Positions 52,013 through 60,576 of a DNA stretch of 64,000 bases are shown one piece after another (position 1 is the first letter of the stretch; each line of letters begins with the position of its first letter). The stretch is taken from contig NZ_DLHR01000019.1 in NCBI RefSeq assembly GCF_002483315.1, forward strand, positions 124,001 to 188,000, read 5' to 3'. The notes under the pieces were generated by a model, which saw only the letters and a program-made list of their open reading frames with translations, was not told the DNA's origin and searched no databases. The DNA comes from Flavobacterium sp. UBA7663. Lineage in GTDB: Bacteria; Bacteroidota; Bacteroidia; Flavobacteriales; Flavobacteriaceae. The position numbers were made by a program, and so were the translations under genes.

Positions 52013-53932
52013 ATGCGAAAATTACTTTTTTTACGTCCTGTTCTTAATTTTATAGCAATCGGATTATTCATTTTATCGGCAAACAGATTCATTTTATTCT
52101 TAATTTTTAATGAAAGAGTTGTTGAAACGCCAGATTATTTTCAATTATTTACCATCGGACTTCGTTTTGATCTTATTCTGCTTTGCTATTTAAGTTTTCT
52201 TCCTTTTGTTCTGATTACAGTTTTACCAAATACTATTTTAAATAGAATAAAGAAGTTCTTCAACTTTTATTTTCTTTTCTTCTTGTTTCTAATTCTATTA
52301 ATGGAGTTAGCCACTTTAGATTTTATCAACCAATACGACACGCGTCCAAATCGTTTATTTTTAGATTATTTAATTTATCCAAAAGAAGTCGTTGGTACCC
52401 TTTTAAAAAGTTATTTACCATCTTTAATCATCACCACAATTTTATTAGGAATAGCATTGTTTTTTGCTTTCAAGTATGGAAAAAAAGTATTTTATCCCAT
52501 CGAAAGTAAGTATAGTACCAAGTTGCTTTTATTTCCAGTAGTTGCGTTTTTATTATTTTTTGGAGCTCGTGGTAGTTTAACTTCAAAACGTCCAATCAAC
52601 GGAAGTAACGCTATATTTTGTTCGGATCAAATGACGAACTCATTAGGTTTAAATTCCTTTTATACAGTAGCTTTTGCAGCGTATTCAATGAAGAATGAAG
52701 GTGATGTTAAGAAGTACGGTAGAATGGATGAATTAGAAGCCTATTCTCGTGTAAAAAAGTATATGGATGTTACCGAATTTATTCCAGGAGAAGTACCTTT
52801 TTTACATCTTCAAAAGCCAGATGTTTCGCAACCAAAATACAACGTTGTTATTCTTTTAGAAGAAAGTTTAGGTGCAGAATATGTTGGTAGTTTACACGGT
52901 TTAAAACTTACCCCAGAGTTTGATGAATTAACTAAAGAAGGTGTATTATTCACTAAATTATATTGTACAGGAACTCGAAGTGTAAGAGGAATTGAAGCTG
53001 TAACTTCTGGATTTTTACCAAATCCTTCCGAAAGTATCGTTAAGTTAAGTGGTTCTCAACAAGGTTTTTTTACGTTGGCAGATGCTTTCGGTCGTCAAAA
53101 TTATGATACTAGTTTCATTTATGGTGGAATGGCAAATTTTGATAATATGGCGTCTTTTTTCAATGGAAATGGTTTCAAAAATATTATTGATGAAACCGAT
53201 TTTGATTCAGATGGAAAAAAACATGCTATGAAAGGAACTTGGGGATATTCGGATGAAGATTTAGCAGTAAAAGCCAATGAATATTTTAAAAGTTTAGGAA
53301 ATAAATCGTTCTTTTCTTTGTTATTTTCAACTTCAAATCATGAGCCTTTTGAGTTTCCTGATGGAAGAATTAAGCTTTTCGATAAAAAGAAAAATACCGT
53401 TAATAACGCCATGAAATATGCTGATTTTTCTATTGGTAAATTCTTTGAATTAGCTAAAAAAGAATCATATTATAAGAACACTATTTTTGTAGTTATTGCA
53501 GATCATAACACCAGAACTTACGGTAAAAATTTAGTTCCAGTTAATAAATTTCATATTCCTGCTTTAATCATTGCGCCAAATATTGAGAGAGGAATTACCT
53601 ATGATAATTTGGCAAGTCAAATGGATATACCATCAACTATTTTAGCGTTATCTGGAATTACCACCAAATCACCAATGCCAGGAAGAAACTTACTAAAATT
53701 ACCTAAAGGGACAAAAGGAAGAACCATTATGTTATTCCATGAAACCTATGCTTTTAGAGTAGAAGATGATATTGTTATCTTAAATCCAAACGCAAAACCA
53801 TTACAGTTTAAAGTAAAAAGTGATACCGAATTAATTCCAGTTGCTTTAAATGAAGAATTAGCCAAAGACGCTTTAGCTCATATTGTAGCATCAAGTAATA
53901 TGTACAAAAATAGAGTGTATAAAATTGACTAG
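52013..53932 (+). CDS. LTA synthase family sulfatase-fold membrane protein
   Basis: This protein (639 residues from 52013; 646 from the ATG at 51992) has about five N-terminal helices (to about residue 190) and a C-terminal alkaline-phosphatase/sulfatase fold, as in LtaS and opgB-type phosphoglycerol transferases. NVVILLEESLGAEYVGSL holds the metal-binding Glu, TGTRSVRGIEAVTSG the catalytic Thr region, and VVIADHNTRTYG a metal His. It probably moves a phospho-group to an envelope glycan or lipid. The ATG at 52013 is preferred because of the promoter. The substrate is not known. Confidence 0.85.
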   Translation: MRKLLFLRPVLNFIAIGLFILSANRFILFLIFNERVVETPDYFQLFTIGLRFDLILLCYLSFLPFVLITVLPNTILNRIKKFFNFYFLFFLFLILLMELATLDFINQYDTRPNRLFLDYLIYPKEVVGTLLKSYLPSLIITTILLGIALFFAFKYGKKVFYPIESKYSTKLLLFPVVAFLLFFGARGSLTSKRPINGSNAIFCSDQMTNSLGLNSFYTVAFAAYSMKNEGDVKKYGRMDELEAYSRVKKYMDVTEFIPGEVPFLHLQKPDVSQPKYNVVILLEESLGAEYVGSLHGLKLTPEFDELTKEGVLFTKLYCTGTRSVRGIEAVTSGFLPNPSESIVKLSGSQQGFFTLADAFGRQNYDTSFIYGGMANFDNMASFFNGNGFKNIIDETDFDSDGKKHAMKGTWGYSDEDLAVKANEYFKSLGNKSFFSLLFSTSNHEPFEFPDGRIKLFDKKKNTVNNAMKYADFSIGKFFELAKKESYYKNTIFVVIADHNTRTYGKNLVPVNKFHIPALIIAPNIERGITYDNLASQMDIPSTILALSGITTKSPMPGRNLLKLPKGTKGRTIMLFHETYAFRVEDDIVILNPNAKPLQFKVKSDTELIPVALNEELAKDALAHIVASSNMYKNRVYKID

Positions 53933-53940
53933 AAAAACAA

Positions 53941-53970
53941 ATGGAAGAGTTAATTTCTAAACTCTTCCAT
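53941..53970. terminator. Bidirectional terminator-like hairpin
   Basis: ATGGAAGAGTT pairs with AACTCTTCCAT around an 8-nt loop, flanked by an A-run and by TTTC. It includes the last codons of the convergent folB. Confidence 0.65.
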
Positions 53971-54309
53971 TTCAATTGTTACTGCTTCTACATCGCCACC
54001 AATAGGAGGATTCAATTTAGAAACCGCTAATTTTATTCTAGAAATTGACGGAATTTCCGCAAAACATCTAGTGATAATGCGCTGTGCAACATGTTCTAAT
54101 AATTTAGAACGAATCGCCATTTCTTCCACTACAATTTTATTCAACAACACATAATCAACGGTATCAGCCAATTCATCTGTTTGAGAAGATTTACGCAAAT
54201 CGGTTTTAATTTCTAAATCTACACTATAATCTGAGCCAATTTTTCCTTCTTCAATTAAGCATCCGTGATAGGAATACGTGCGAATATTTTGTAATTTAAT
54301 AGTTCCCAT
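53950..54309 (-). CDS. folB: Dihydroneopterin aldolase
   Basis: This 119-residue enzyme of the T-fold superfamily cleaves dihydroneopterin in folate synthesis. It has the short IRTYSYHGCLIEEGKIGSDY with the Glu and His of the family, and the C-terminal VAVSKLNPP-like stretch. The size is normal. It is isolated from other fol genes here, converges on the LTA-synthase-like gene and is divergent from glnS. Confidence 0.93.
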   Translation of the reverse strand: MGTIKLQNIRTYSYHGCLIEEGKIGSDYSVDLEIKTDLRKSSQTDELADTVDYVLLNKIVVEEMAIRSKLLEHVAQRIITRCFAEIPSISRIKLAVSKLNPPIGGDVEAVTIEMEEFRN

Positions 54310-54315
54310 AAATTT

Positions 54316-54408
54316 TTAGTTTCAAGTTTGAGGTTTTTTTGGTTTCAAGTTGTTTTCTTTATCCAAAGTTACATAAAACCTGAAACTTTTAAACTTGAAA
54401 CTTGAAAC
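54316..54408. repeat. GTTTCAAGTT-type direct and inverted repeats
   Basis: The folB-glnS spacer has GTTTCAAGTTT, GGTTTCAAGTT and later AAACTTGAAACTTGAAAC, which is the inverse. The two halves could pair. The family is short and simple in sequence. Confidence 0.55.
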
Positions 54409-54422
54409 ATTTTCTATCTTTG
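54395..54422 (+). promoter_or_regulatory. Promoter of glnS
   Basis: TTG (54395-54397), 17-nt spacer, TATCTTTG (54415-54422), 19 nt before the start. The TTG is part of the AAACTTG repeat. Confidence 0.65.
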
Positions 54423-54441
54423 CATAAAAGATAGAAAAACA

Positions 54442-56124
54442 ATGTCAACAGAAGAAAAATCATTGAATTTTATAGAACAAATCATTGAAGAAGATTTAAA
54501 AAATGGTTTGTCAGCAGATAAATTACGTTTTCGTTTTCCACCAGAGCCAAATGGGTATTTGCACGTAGGTCATGCCAGTGCAATTTGCTTAAATTTTGGT
54601 TTAGGAATCGATTATAAAGCACCAGTAAATCTTCGTTTCGACGATACCAATCCATCTAAAGAAGAGCAAGAATATGTAGACGCAATTAAACGCGATGTAG
54701 AATGGCTTGGTTTTAAATGGGATAAAGAATGTTATGCTTCTGATTATTTCCAACAATTGTATGATTGGGCAGTGGAATTAATCAAAAAAGATAAAGCGTA
54801 TGTAGACAGCCAAACTTCGGAAGAAATGGCGCAACAAAAAGGTACTCCTACGCAACCAGGAACCGATTCTCCTTATAGAAATCGTTCTATCGAAGAGAAT
54901 TTAGACTTATTTACTCGTATGAAAAACGGAGAATTCGAAAAAGGAACTCACGTTTTACGTGCTAAAATTTCGATGGGCGCTAACAATATGTTGATGCGTG
55001 ATCCTATTATTTACCGTATCATGCACGCGCATCATCACAGAACAGGAAATGATTGGTGTATTTATCCAATGTATGACTGGGCTCATGGTGAAAGTGATTA
55101 TTTAGAGCAAATTTCGCATTCATTTTGTACGTTAGAATTCTTGCCTCACCGTGAATTATATGATTGGTTTTTGAATCAAATTTATGACCCAACAAAGGTG
55201 CGACCAAAACAAAGAGAATTTGCGCGTAGAAATTTATCACATACGGTTGTTTCTAAACGTAAATTATTGCAATTGGTTGAAGAAAAACATGTTACAGGTT
55301 GGGATGATCCGCGTATGAGTACGATTTCTGGAATGAGAAGACGTGGTTATACACCAAATTCTATTGTAAATTTTGCTAACACAATCGGAATTGCAAAACG
55401 TGATAATTTGATTGATGTTTCGCTTTTAGAATTTTGTGTTCGTGAAGATTTAAACAAAGTTGCACCTCGTGTAATGGCAGTTTTAGATCCAGTGAAATTA
55501 GTAATTACGAATTATCCTGAAGGTCAAGAAGAATGGTTAGAAGCTGAAAATAATCCGGAAGAAGAAGTAATGACCTACAGAAAAGTGCCTTTTTCTAAAG
55601 AATTATATATCGAAAGAGAAGATTTTCAAGAAGAAGCACACAAGAAATTTTTCCGATTAACTTTAGGAACTGAAGTGCGTTTAAAAAATGCGTATATCAT
55701 TAAAGGTGAATCAGTTGTAAAAGATGAAAACGGAAATATTACTGAAATTCACGTTACTTACGACGTAGATTCTAAATCAGGAAGTGGAACAGAAGCAAGT
55801 CAAAGAAAAGTAAAAGGAACCATTCATTGGGTTTCAATTCCTCATGCAAAAGAAGCAGAAGTTCGTGTGTATGATAGATTATTTACCAATGAAAGTCCAG
55901 ATAAAGACAAAGAAGTTGATTTTAAAGAATTTATCAATCCAAATTCGTTAAAAGTAATTACGGGTTATGTGGAACCAAGTTTAGTTACTTCAAAAGAATT
56001 AGATCATTTTCAATTTCAACGTTTAGGTTATTTTTGTGTAGACAGAGATTCAAAAGCTGAAAAATTAGTTTTCAACAAAACGGTTGGACTTAGAGATACT
56101 TGGGCAAAAATTTCTGAACAATAA
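54442..56124 (+). CDS. glnS: Glutaminyl-tRNA synthetase
   Basis: This 560-residue class I synthetase has PEPNGYLHVGHA (HIGH) near residue 34 and VVSKRKLLQLVEE (KMSKS) near 270, plus the GlnRS anticodon-binding beta barrels at the C-terminus. With gltX in the same window, the cell can charge tRNA-Gln directly. It is preceded by a consensus promoter and followed by a REP-like hairpin and a strong terminator. Confidence 0.96.
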   Translation: MSTEEKSLNFIEQIIEEDLKNGLSADKLRFRFPPEPNGYLHVGHASAICLNFGLGIDYKAPVNLRFDDTNPSKEEQEYVDAIKRDVEWLGFKWDKECYASDYFQQLYDWAVELIKKDKAYVDSQTSEEMAQQKGTPTQPGTDSPYRNRSIEENLDLFTRMKNGEFEKGTHVLRAKISMGANNMLMRDPIIYRIMHAHHHRTGNDWCIYPMYDWAHGESDYLEQISHSFCTLEFLPHRELYDWFLNQIYDPTKVRPKQREFARRNLSHTVVSKRKLLQLVEEKHVTGWDDPRMSTISGMRRRGYTPNSIVNFANTIGIAKRDNLIDVSLLEFCVREDLNKVAPRVMAVLDPVKLVITNYPEGQEEWLEAENNPEEEVMTYRKVPFSKELYIEREDFQEEAHKKFFRLTLGTEVRLKNAYIIKGESVVKDENGNITEIHVTYDVDSKSGSGTEASQRKVKGTIHWVSIPHAKEAEVRVYDRLFTNESPDKDKEVDFKEFINPNSLKVITGYVEPSLVTSKELDHFQFQRLGYFCVDRDSKAEKLVFNKTVGLRDTWAKISEQ

Positions 56125-56134
56125 AAAGTTTCAA

Positions 56135-56165
56135 TTTTTGTCATGCTGATTTTAGTTCAGCATCT
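56135..56165. repeat. REP-like hairpin, copy 2
   Basis: TTTTTGTCATGCTGA continues to TCAGCATCT; ATGCTGA (56143-56149) pairs with TCAGCAT (56157-56163). It lies between the glnS stop and the terminator. Confidence 0.7.
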
Positions 56166-56177
56166 TAATCATATTTT

Positions 56178-56217
56178 AAACGTGTCAGATTTTGAAAACC
56201 TGACACGTTTTTGTTTT
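56178..56217 (+). terminator. Strong terminator after glnS
   Basis: AAACGTGTCAG (56178-56188) pairs with CTGACACGTTT (56200-56210); one A-C mismatch and a TTT/AAA pair extend the stem. A T-run follows. Confidence 0.85.
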
Positions 56218-56546
56218 ATATAGAAATCTTAATGAAAAATTAAAAAATCATCATTAAAAATCATTATTGGTTAAATCTATCAAAAAATAATTTTTAATAA
56301 TTAAAAACTTAAAAAAGTGACTTTCATAAATGAATTTTAAGAAAAAATCTTTTTTGAGTAAAGTGTTTTTACATCTTGATTTGTAAAAGTAGCTAAAATC
56401 GCTTTATTTCAATTTTTACCTCTTTTTTCCTTGATTTTTGAATTTTAACTTCGATAAATTATTTTTTCATTATTAACTTATCGTGAAAGATAAAAAAGTT
56501 ATTAATGCAAAATTTCAAGTTGACTTAATTTTGATTCAAAAATAAA
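56218..56546. other. AT-rich spacer with no gene seen
   Basis: About 330 bp between the glnS terminator and the small membrane gene. It has no open frame of note, no clear hairpin and no consensus promoter I can trust. Confidence 0.6.
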
Positions 56547-56741
56547 TTACGCTTCATCTTTTGTTGTACGAACAAGATTGATTCCCGAAATAAAAAATAC
56601 AAGACCTAAAATTCCATAAGTTGCAAGCATTTTAATATTTTGTGAAGTTCCGCCAGTATTTACAAATAGGTAAGCAGCATAGATAAGTCCAACAATTCCA
56701 AGTATAGTAAGTACGGCACCAAAAATTCTTTTGAGATTCAT
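56547..56741 (-). CDS. Small two-helix membrane protein
   Basis: This 64-residue protein has two hydrophobic helices (about 7-27 and 39-55) with the polar tail VRTTKDEA. The start is followed by a basic MNLKRIF and helix, which is normal for inner membrane proteins. It lies close to a second tiny membrane gene on the same strand, so both may be on one transcript. I do not recognise the family with certainty. Confidence 0.65.
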   Translation of the reverse strand: MNLKRIFGAVLTILGIVGLIYAAYLFVNTGGTSQNIKMLATYGILGLVFFISGINLVRTTKDEA

Positions 56742-56770
56742 ATGATATTATTTATTGATTTTTGAATTAT

Positions 56771-56956
56771 TTAAACTTGTATGCTGGTAAGTTTACTTAA
56801 AAGCCCAAAAGCCTTTAGCACCCAAATAACAACAACAATTAAAACAATAATGTTGACTATTTTTTTGATCTTACCATCCATTGGAATGTAATTGTTTACT
56901 AACCAAAGCAGGAAACCAACGATTACAAGGACGATTAAAATATTGATTAATGGCAT
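56771..56956 (-). CDS. Small two-helix membrane protein, Thivi_2564-like
   Basis: This 61-residue protein has two hydrophobic helices (about 4-20 and 34-50) joined by the short polar loop NNYIPMDGKIKKI. I recall this arrangement as the Thivi_2564-type membrane protein family. It lies 29 bp before the neighbour at 56741, which suggests a small operon. Function unknown. Confidence 0.72.
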   Translation of the reverse strand: MPLINILIVLVIVGFLLWLVNNYIPMDGKIKKIVNIIVLIVVVIWVLKAFGLLSKLTSIQV

Positions 56957-57079
56957 AATTTTTTTTGATTAGTTTAATAGCTACAAAGGTTAATTAATTA
57001 TTAATCAATTAATTACATAATTACATTAAAATCTTATATATTTCACACCTATTCAATTATACGTAATCACGTAAATAAA

Positions 57080-57108
57080 AAAACCACCAATTAAAAATTG
57101 ATGGTTTT
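57080..57108 (-). terminator. Terminator after the SPFH gene
   Basis: AAAACCACCAAT pairs with ATTGATGGTTTT with one mismatch. The minus strand gives a T-run after the stem. Confidence 0.65.
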
Positions 57109-57110
57109 CA

Positions 57111-57140
57111 TTTTTGTCATACTGAATTTAGTCAGTATCT
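57111..57140. repeat. REP-like hairpin, copy 3
   Basis: TTTTTGTCATACTGAATTTA continues to GTCAGTATCT; ATACTGA pairs with TCAGTAT. It lies between the SPFH stop and its terminator, in the opposite orientation to that gene. Confidence 0.7.
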
Positions 57141-57149
57141 AAATTTCAA

Positions 57150-58124
57150 TTATACTTCTTCAGATTCTCCTTCTGTTCCAAATTCGTCTTTTTGATGTTT
57201 CTTACCCACTTTTTTGATGTTTCCTTTTTTCATCATTTCACCCACTTGGTTTGATGCACTAAATGAAGCTACCATATTGTTTAACATATCACTTCCGGCT
57301 TGAGGTGAATTTGGTAATAAAATTAAATTACTATTTGCATCTGCACCAATAGCTTGTAAAGTATCGTAATGTTGCGTTACAACAATTAAAGCTGATGCTT
57401 CTTGAGAATTAATTCCCACTTTGTTCAACACATCTACTGATTCTACTAAACCACGAGCAATTTCTCTTCTTTGGTCAGCAATACCTTGACCTTGAAGTCT
57501 TTTACTTTCTGCTTCAGCTTTTGCTTTGGCAACAATTCTGATTCGTCCAGCTTCTGCTTCGTATTCTGCTGCTGTTTTTTCACGGTCAGCTGCGTTAATA
57601 CGGTTCATCGCATTTTTAACTTGAATATCTGGATCAATATCAGTGATTAACGTATTGATGATGTCATATCCATAAGTAGTCATCGCTTCGTTTAACTCAC
57701 GTTTTACCGCAACTGCAATATCATCTTTTCTTTCGAAAACGTCGTCTAGTTTTAATTTTGGAACTTCAGCACGCACAACGTCAAATACATAAGAAGTAAT
57801 TTGATCGTGAGGATATTCTAATTTATAAAACGCTTCGTATGCTTTTTCTTGTAATACTTTAAACTGAACCGAAACTTTCATTTTAACGAATACGTTATCT
57901 TTAGTTTTGGTTTCGATGATAACATCTAATTGTTGAATTCTTAAATTTACTTTTCCTGCAATTCTATCCACAATTGGAATTTTTAAATGTAATCCCGAAT
58001 TACGAATACTGTGAAATTTTCCAAAACGTTCCACAACCGCAACAATTTGTTGTTTTACGGTAAAAAAAGAAGAAAAAAGAACAATTAATCCAACGAAAAT
58101 AATTGGAAACATAATAAACTCCAT
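57150..58124 (-). CDS. SPFH-domain (stomatin/prohibitin-like) membrane protein
   Basis: This 324-residue protein has one N-terminal helix (about 4-22), then the SPFH/band 7 domain (VVERFGKFHSIRNSGLHLKIPIVDRI), a coiled coil rich in Ala/Glu/Arg (about 195-235) and a C-terminal acidic tail. Such proteins form ring-like scaffolds in membranes and often guide proteases; no nfeD-type partner is adjacent. The small membrane genes lie downstream on the same strand beyond a terminator. Confidence 0.9.
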   Translation of the reverse strand: MEFIMFPIIFVGLIVLFSSFFTVKQQIVAVVERFGKFHSIRNSGLHLKIPIVDRIAGKVNLRIQQLDVIIETKTKDNVFVKMKVSVQFKVLQEKAYEAFYKLEYPHDQITSYVFDVVRAEVPKLKLDDVFERKDDIAVAVKRELNEAMTTYGYDIINTLITDIDPDIQVKNAMNRINAADREKTAAEYEAEAGRIRIVAKAKAEAESKRLQGQGIADQRREIARGLVESVDVLNKVGINSQEASALIVVTQHYDTLQAIGADANSNLILLPNSPQAGSDMLNNMVASFSASNQVGEMMKKGNIKKVGKKHQKDEFGTEGESEEV

Positions 58125-58196
58125 AATGTTTAGTTTTTAGATTTATAGTTATACGCTTTTTAAAGTAAAAAGTTACAAAAACAAATTTATAAACCC

Positions 58197-58204
58197 TATT
58201 TTTG
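58197..58204 (+). promoter_or_regulatory. -7 element of the beta-barrel gene
   Basis: TATTTTTG lies 18 nt before the start at 58223. Confidence 0.5.
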
Positions 58205-58222
58205 CCCCCTAAATTTATATAA

Positions 58223-58870
58223 ATGAAGAAATTAGTTTTTATTTTTCTAATAATTTCGAGTGTTGCAATGGCGCAACGTGGACACAAAGACAGTAACCGA
58301 ATAGGAATTGGTGCGGGTTTAACCCAATTAAATATTTATACCGATAATTTTACCGTAACTCCAGAAAGTGGATGGATTGGCGGTTTAAGTGTTAGAGGAA
58401 ACTATTATAACAACTGGCAAATGAGTTTTGGTATGTTTTTTACCGATAGTAATTTCTCTATACCAACATTAAAAGGATTGCAACAAACGCAAACGAATTT
58501 TAAAATGTCGGCGGTTCAAATTTATATTGTACCAAGTTATGTGGCAATTGAAGACCATTTGAATTTAGAATTTGGTCCGGTTTTACAAATAAATGGTAAA
58601 TTAGGAATTGATAAAGATGACGAAAACAATTTATTGTTAGACCAACCCGGTTTAATTGCCAAAGACATTGTAGATGTTTCAAAAATTAACGCTAATTTCT
58701 ACGTAGGAATCAACGGCGGAATTAAAAATTTAAGAGCAAGAATTGGTTATCAATATGGTTTAACGAATTTCTTCGGCAACTTAAAAAACAACGATAACGT
58801 AAAGTTACTTGGCGAAAAAATGAAAGGAAATATTGGTTTGATTAGTGGTCAGATTACAATATATCTTTAA
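58223..58870 (+). CDS. Outer-membrane beta-barrel protein, unknown
   Basis: This 215-residue protein has a signal peptide cut after MAQ (about residue 18). The mature chain alternates polar and hydrophobic residues in strands such as NNWQMSFGMFFTDSNFS and ends LISGQITIYL, like a porin-family barrel of about 8 strands. The gene converges on gltX. No ligand motif is visible. A PorT-like family is possible. Confidence 0.78.
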   Translation: MKKLVFIFLIISSVAMAQRGHKDSNRIGIGAGLTQLNIYTDNFTVTPESGWIGGLSVRGNYYNNWQMSFGMFFTDSNFSIPTLKGLQQTQTNFKMSAVQIYIVPSYVAIEDHLNLEFGPVLQINGKLGIDKDDENNLLLDQPGLIAKDIVDVSKINANFYVGINGGIKNLRARIGYQYGLTNFFGNLKNNDNVKLLGEKMKGNIGLISGQITIYL

Positions 58871-58903
58871 CAAAAAACCCTCTGAATTTCAGAGGGTTTT
58901 CTT

Positions 58904-60400
58904 TTATAAACTAGCAATTGCTTTTTCTATTCTTTTTACCGTTTCGGCTTTTCCTATCATTTCGATAATGTCGAATAAATGTGGGCCTTTTAATGCGCCT
59001 ACTAAACTCAATCGTAATGGTTGCATTACTTTACCCATTCCAATTTCGTTTGCTGTCATCCATTCTTTTAATAAGGTTTCGATGTTAACGGATGTAAAAT
59101 CTTCAATTTTTTCTAATTCCGAAATCACTTGTTGCATTAAACCTGGTGTTTCTTCTTTCCAGTTTTTAGCTGCTTTTTCGTCGTAAGTTGTTGGAGCTTC
59201 AAAGAAATAATCGGCTAAATCCCAAAACTCATTCACAAAATGCGCTCTTTCTTTAATTAAAGAAATCACTTTTGTTAAATCAAAAGAAGTTGTTATACCT
59301 TTTTTATCTAATATTTTTTTAAAGCTTTCTGCTAAACTTTCATCTGATTGCTTTTGCAAATACTGATGATTGAACCATTTGTTTTTCTCAGGGTCAAACT
59401 TCGCTCCTGCTTTGTGAATTCGGTTTAAATCAAATTTTTCAACCAATTCTTCTAATGAGAAAATCTCTTGTTCGGTTCCATCATTCCAACCCAATAACGC
59501 TAAAAAGTTAATTACCGCTTCTGGGAAAAATCCGTTTTCTCTGTAACCTGATGAAGTTCCTTCTTCTGTTTTCCATTCCAAAGGAAATACTGGGAATCCC
59601 ATTTTATCACCATCACGTTTTGATAATTTTCCGTTTCCAATTGGTTTTAAAATCAAAGGTAAATGAGCAAATTCTGGGGCATTCCAACCAAATGCTTTGT
59701 ATAATAAAACGTGTAATGGCATCGATGGCAACCATTCTTCACCACGAATTACATGCGAAGTTTCCATTAAATGGTCATCCACAATATTCGCTAAATGATA
59801 TGTTGGCATTCCATCTGATTTGAACAAAACTTTATCGTCTAATAAATTCGTATCAAATTTAATATCGCCACGAATGATGTCTTTTAATTCTAAAATTTCA
59901 TTCACAGGTGTTTTAAAACGGATGACATAGTGTTCTCCATTTGCAATTCGTTCTTCAACTTTTTCACGTGAAACCGTCAACGAGTTATCCAATTGCTCTC
60001 TAACTGAATGATTATAAATAAATGTATTTCCATTTGCTTCAGCTTCTTTTCGCATCACATCTAAACTCTCAGCCGTATCAAAAGCATAATACGCCCAACC
60101 TGAATTAATCAATTGATCCGCATATTGTTGATACATCGCTTTGCGTTCGCTTTGACGATAAGGTCCAAATTTTTCATTCTTTCCTACAGTTTCTTCCGGC
60201 GCAATTCCTAACCATTCTAAAGCTTCAAAAATATAAGCTTCTGCTCCTGGAACAAAACGCGTTTGATCGGTATCTTCAATACGTAAATAGAAAGTACCAC
60301 CATGTTTTTTGGCAAATAAATAATTGAATAAAGCGGTACGAACACCACCAATATGCAAAGGTCCTGTTGGACTTGGTGCAAATCTTACTCTTACTGACAT
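58904..60400 (-). CDS. gltX: Glutamyl-tRNA synthetase
   Basis: This 498-residue class I synthetase has RFAPSPTGPLHIGG (HIGH) at the start and GKLSKRDGDKMG (KMSKS) near residue 255, followed by the helical anticodon domain. The ATG at 60400 is used, because the minus-strand promoter TATCTTTG (60424-60417) sits just upstream and overlaps the longer reading. With GlnS present, this enzyme need only charge tRNA-Glu. Confidence 0.96.
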   Translation of the reverse strand: MSVRVRFAPSPTGPLHIGGVRTALFNYLFAKKHGGTFYLRIEDTDQTRFVPGAEAYIFEALEWLGIAPEETVGKNEKFGPYRQSERKAMYQQYADQLINSGWAYYAFDTAESLDVMRKEAEANGNTFIYNHSVREQLDNSLTVSREKVEERIANGEHYVIRFKTPVNEILELKDIIRGDIKFDTNLLDDKVLFKSDGMPTYHLANIVDDHLMETSHVIRGEEWLPSMPLHVLLYKAFGWNAPEFAHLPLILKPIGNGKLSKRDGDKMGFPVFPLEWKTEEGTSSGYRENGFFPEAVINFLALLGWNDGTEQEIFSLEELVEKFDLNRIHKAGAKFDPEKNKWFNHQYLQKQSDESLAESFKKILDKKGITTSFDLTKVISLIKERAHFVNEFWDLADYFFEAPTTYDEKAAKNWKEETPGLMQQVISELEKIEDFTSVNIETLLKEWMTANEIGMGKVMQPLRLSLVGALKGPHLFDIIEMIGKAETVKRIEKAIASL

Positions 60401-60416
60401 TTCATTAAATTTTGTG

Positions 60417-60424
60417 CAAAGATA
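60417..60424 (-). promoter_or_regulatory. -7 element of gltX
   Basis: The minus strand reads TATCTTTG, 16 nt upstream of the chosen start at 60400. Confidence 0.55.
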
Positions 60425-60576
60425 CAATTACAAATTAGAAGTAAGAATTTAGTATTTAGAAATTCTCATGGTTATTAACAATCCTATTCTACAAATGTTA
60501 AGTTTCACTAAAAACCTATTGACTAATCACGCAAGATGTTGTATTTTTATCGGTTATAAACAGTATATCAACAATT

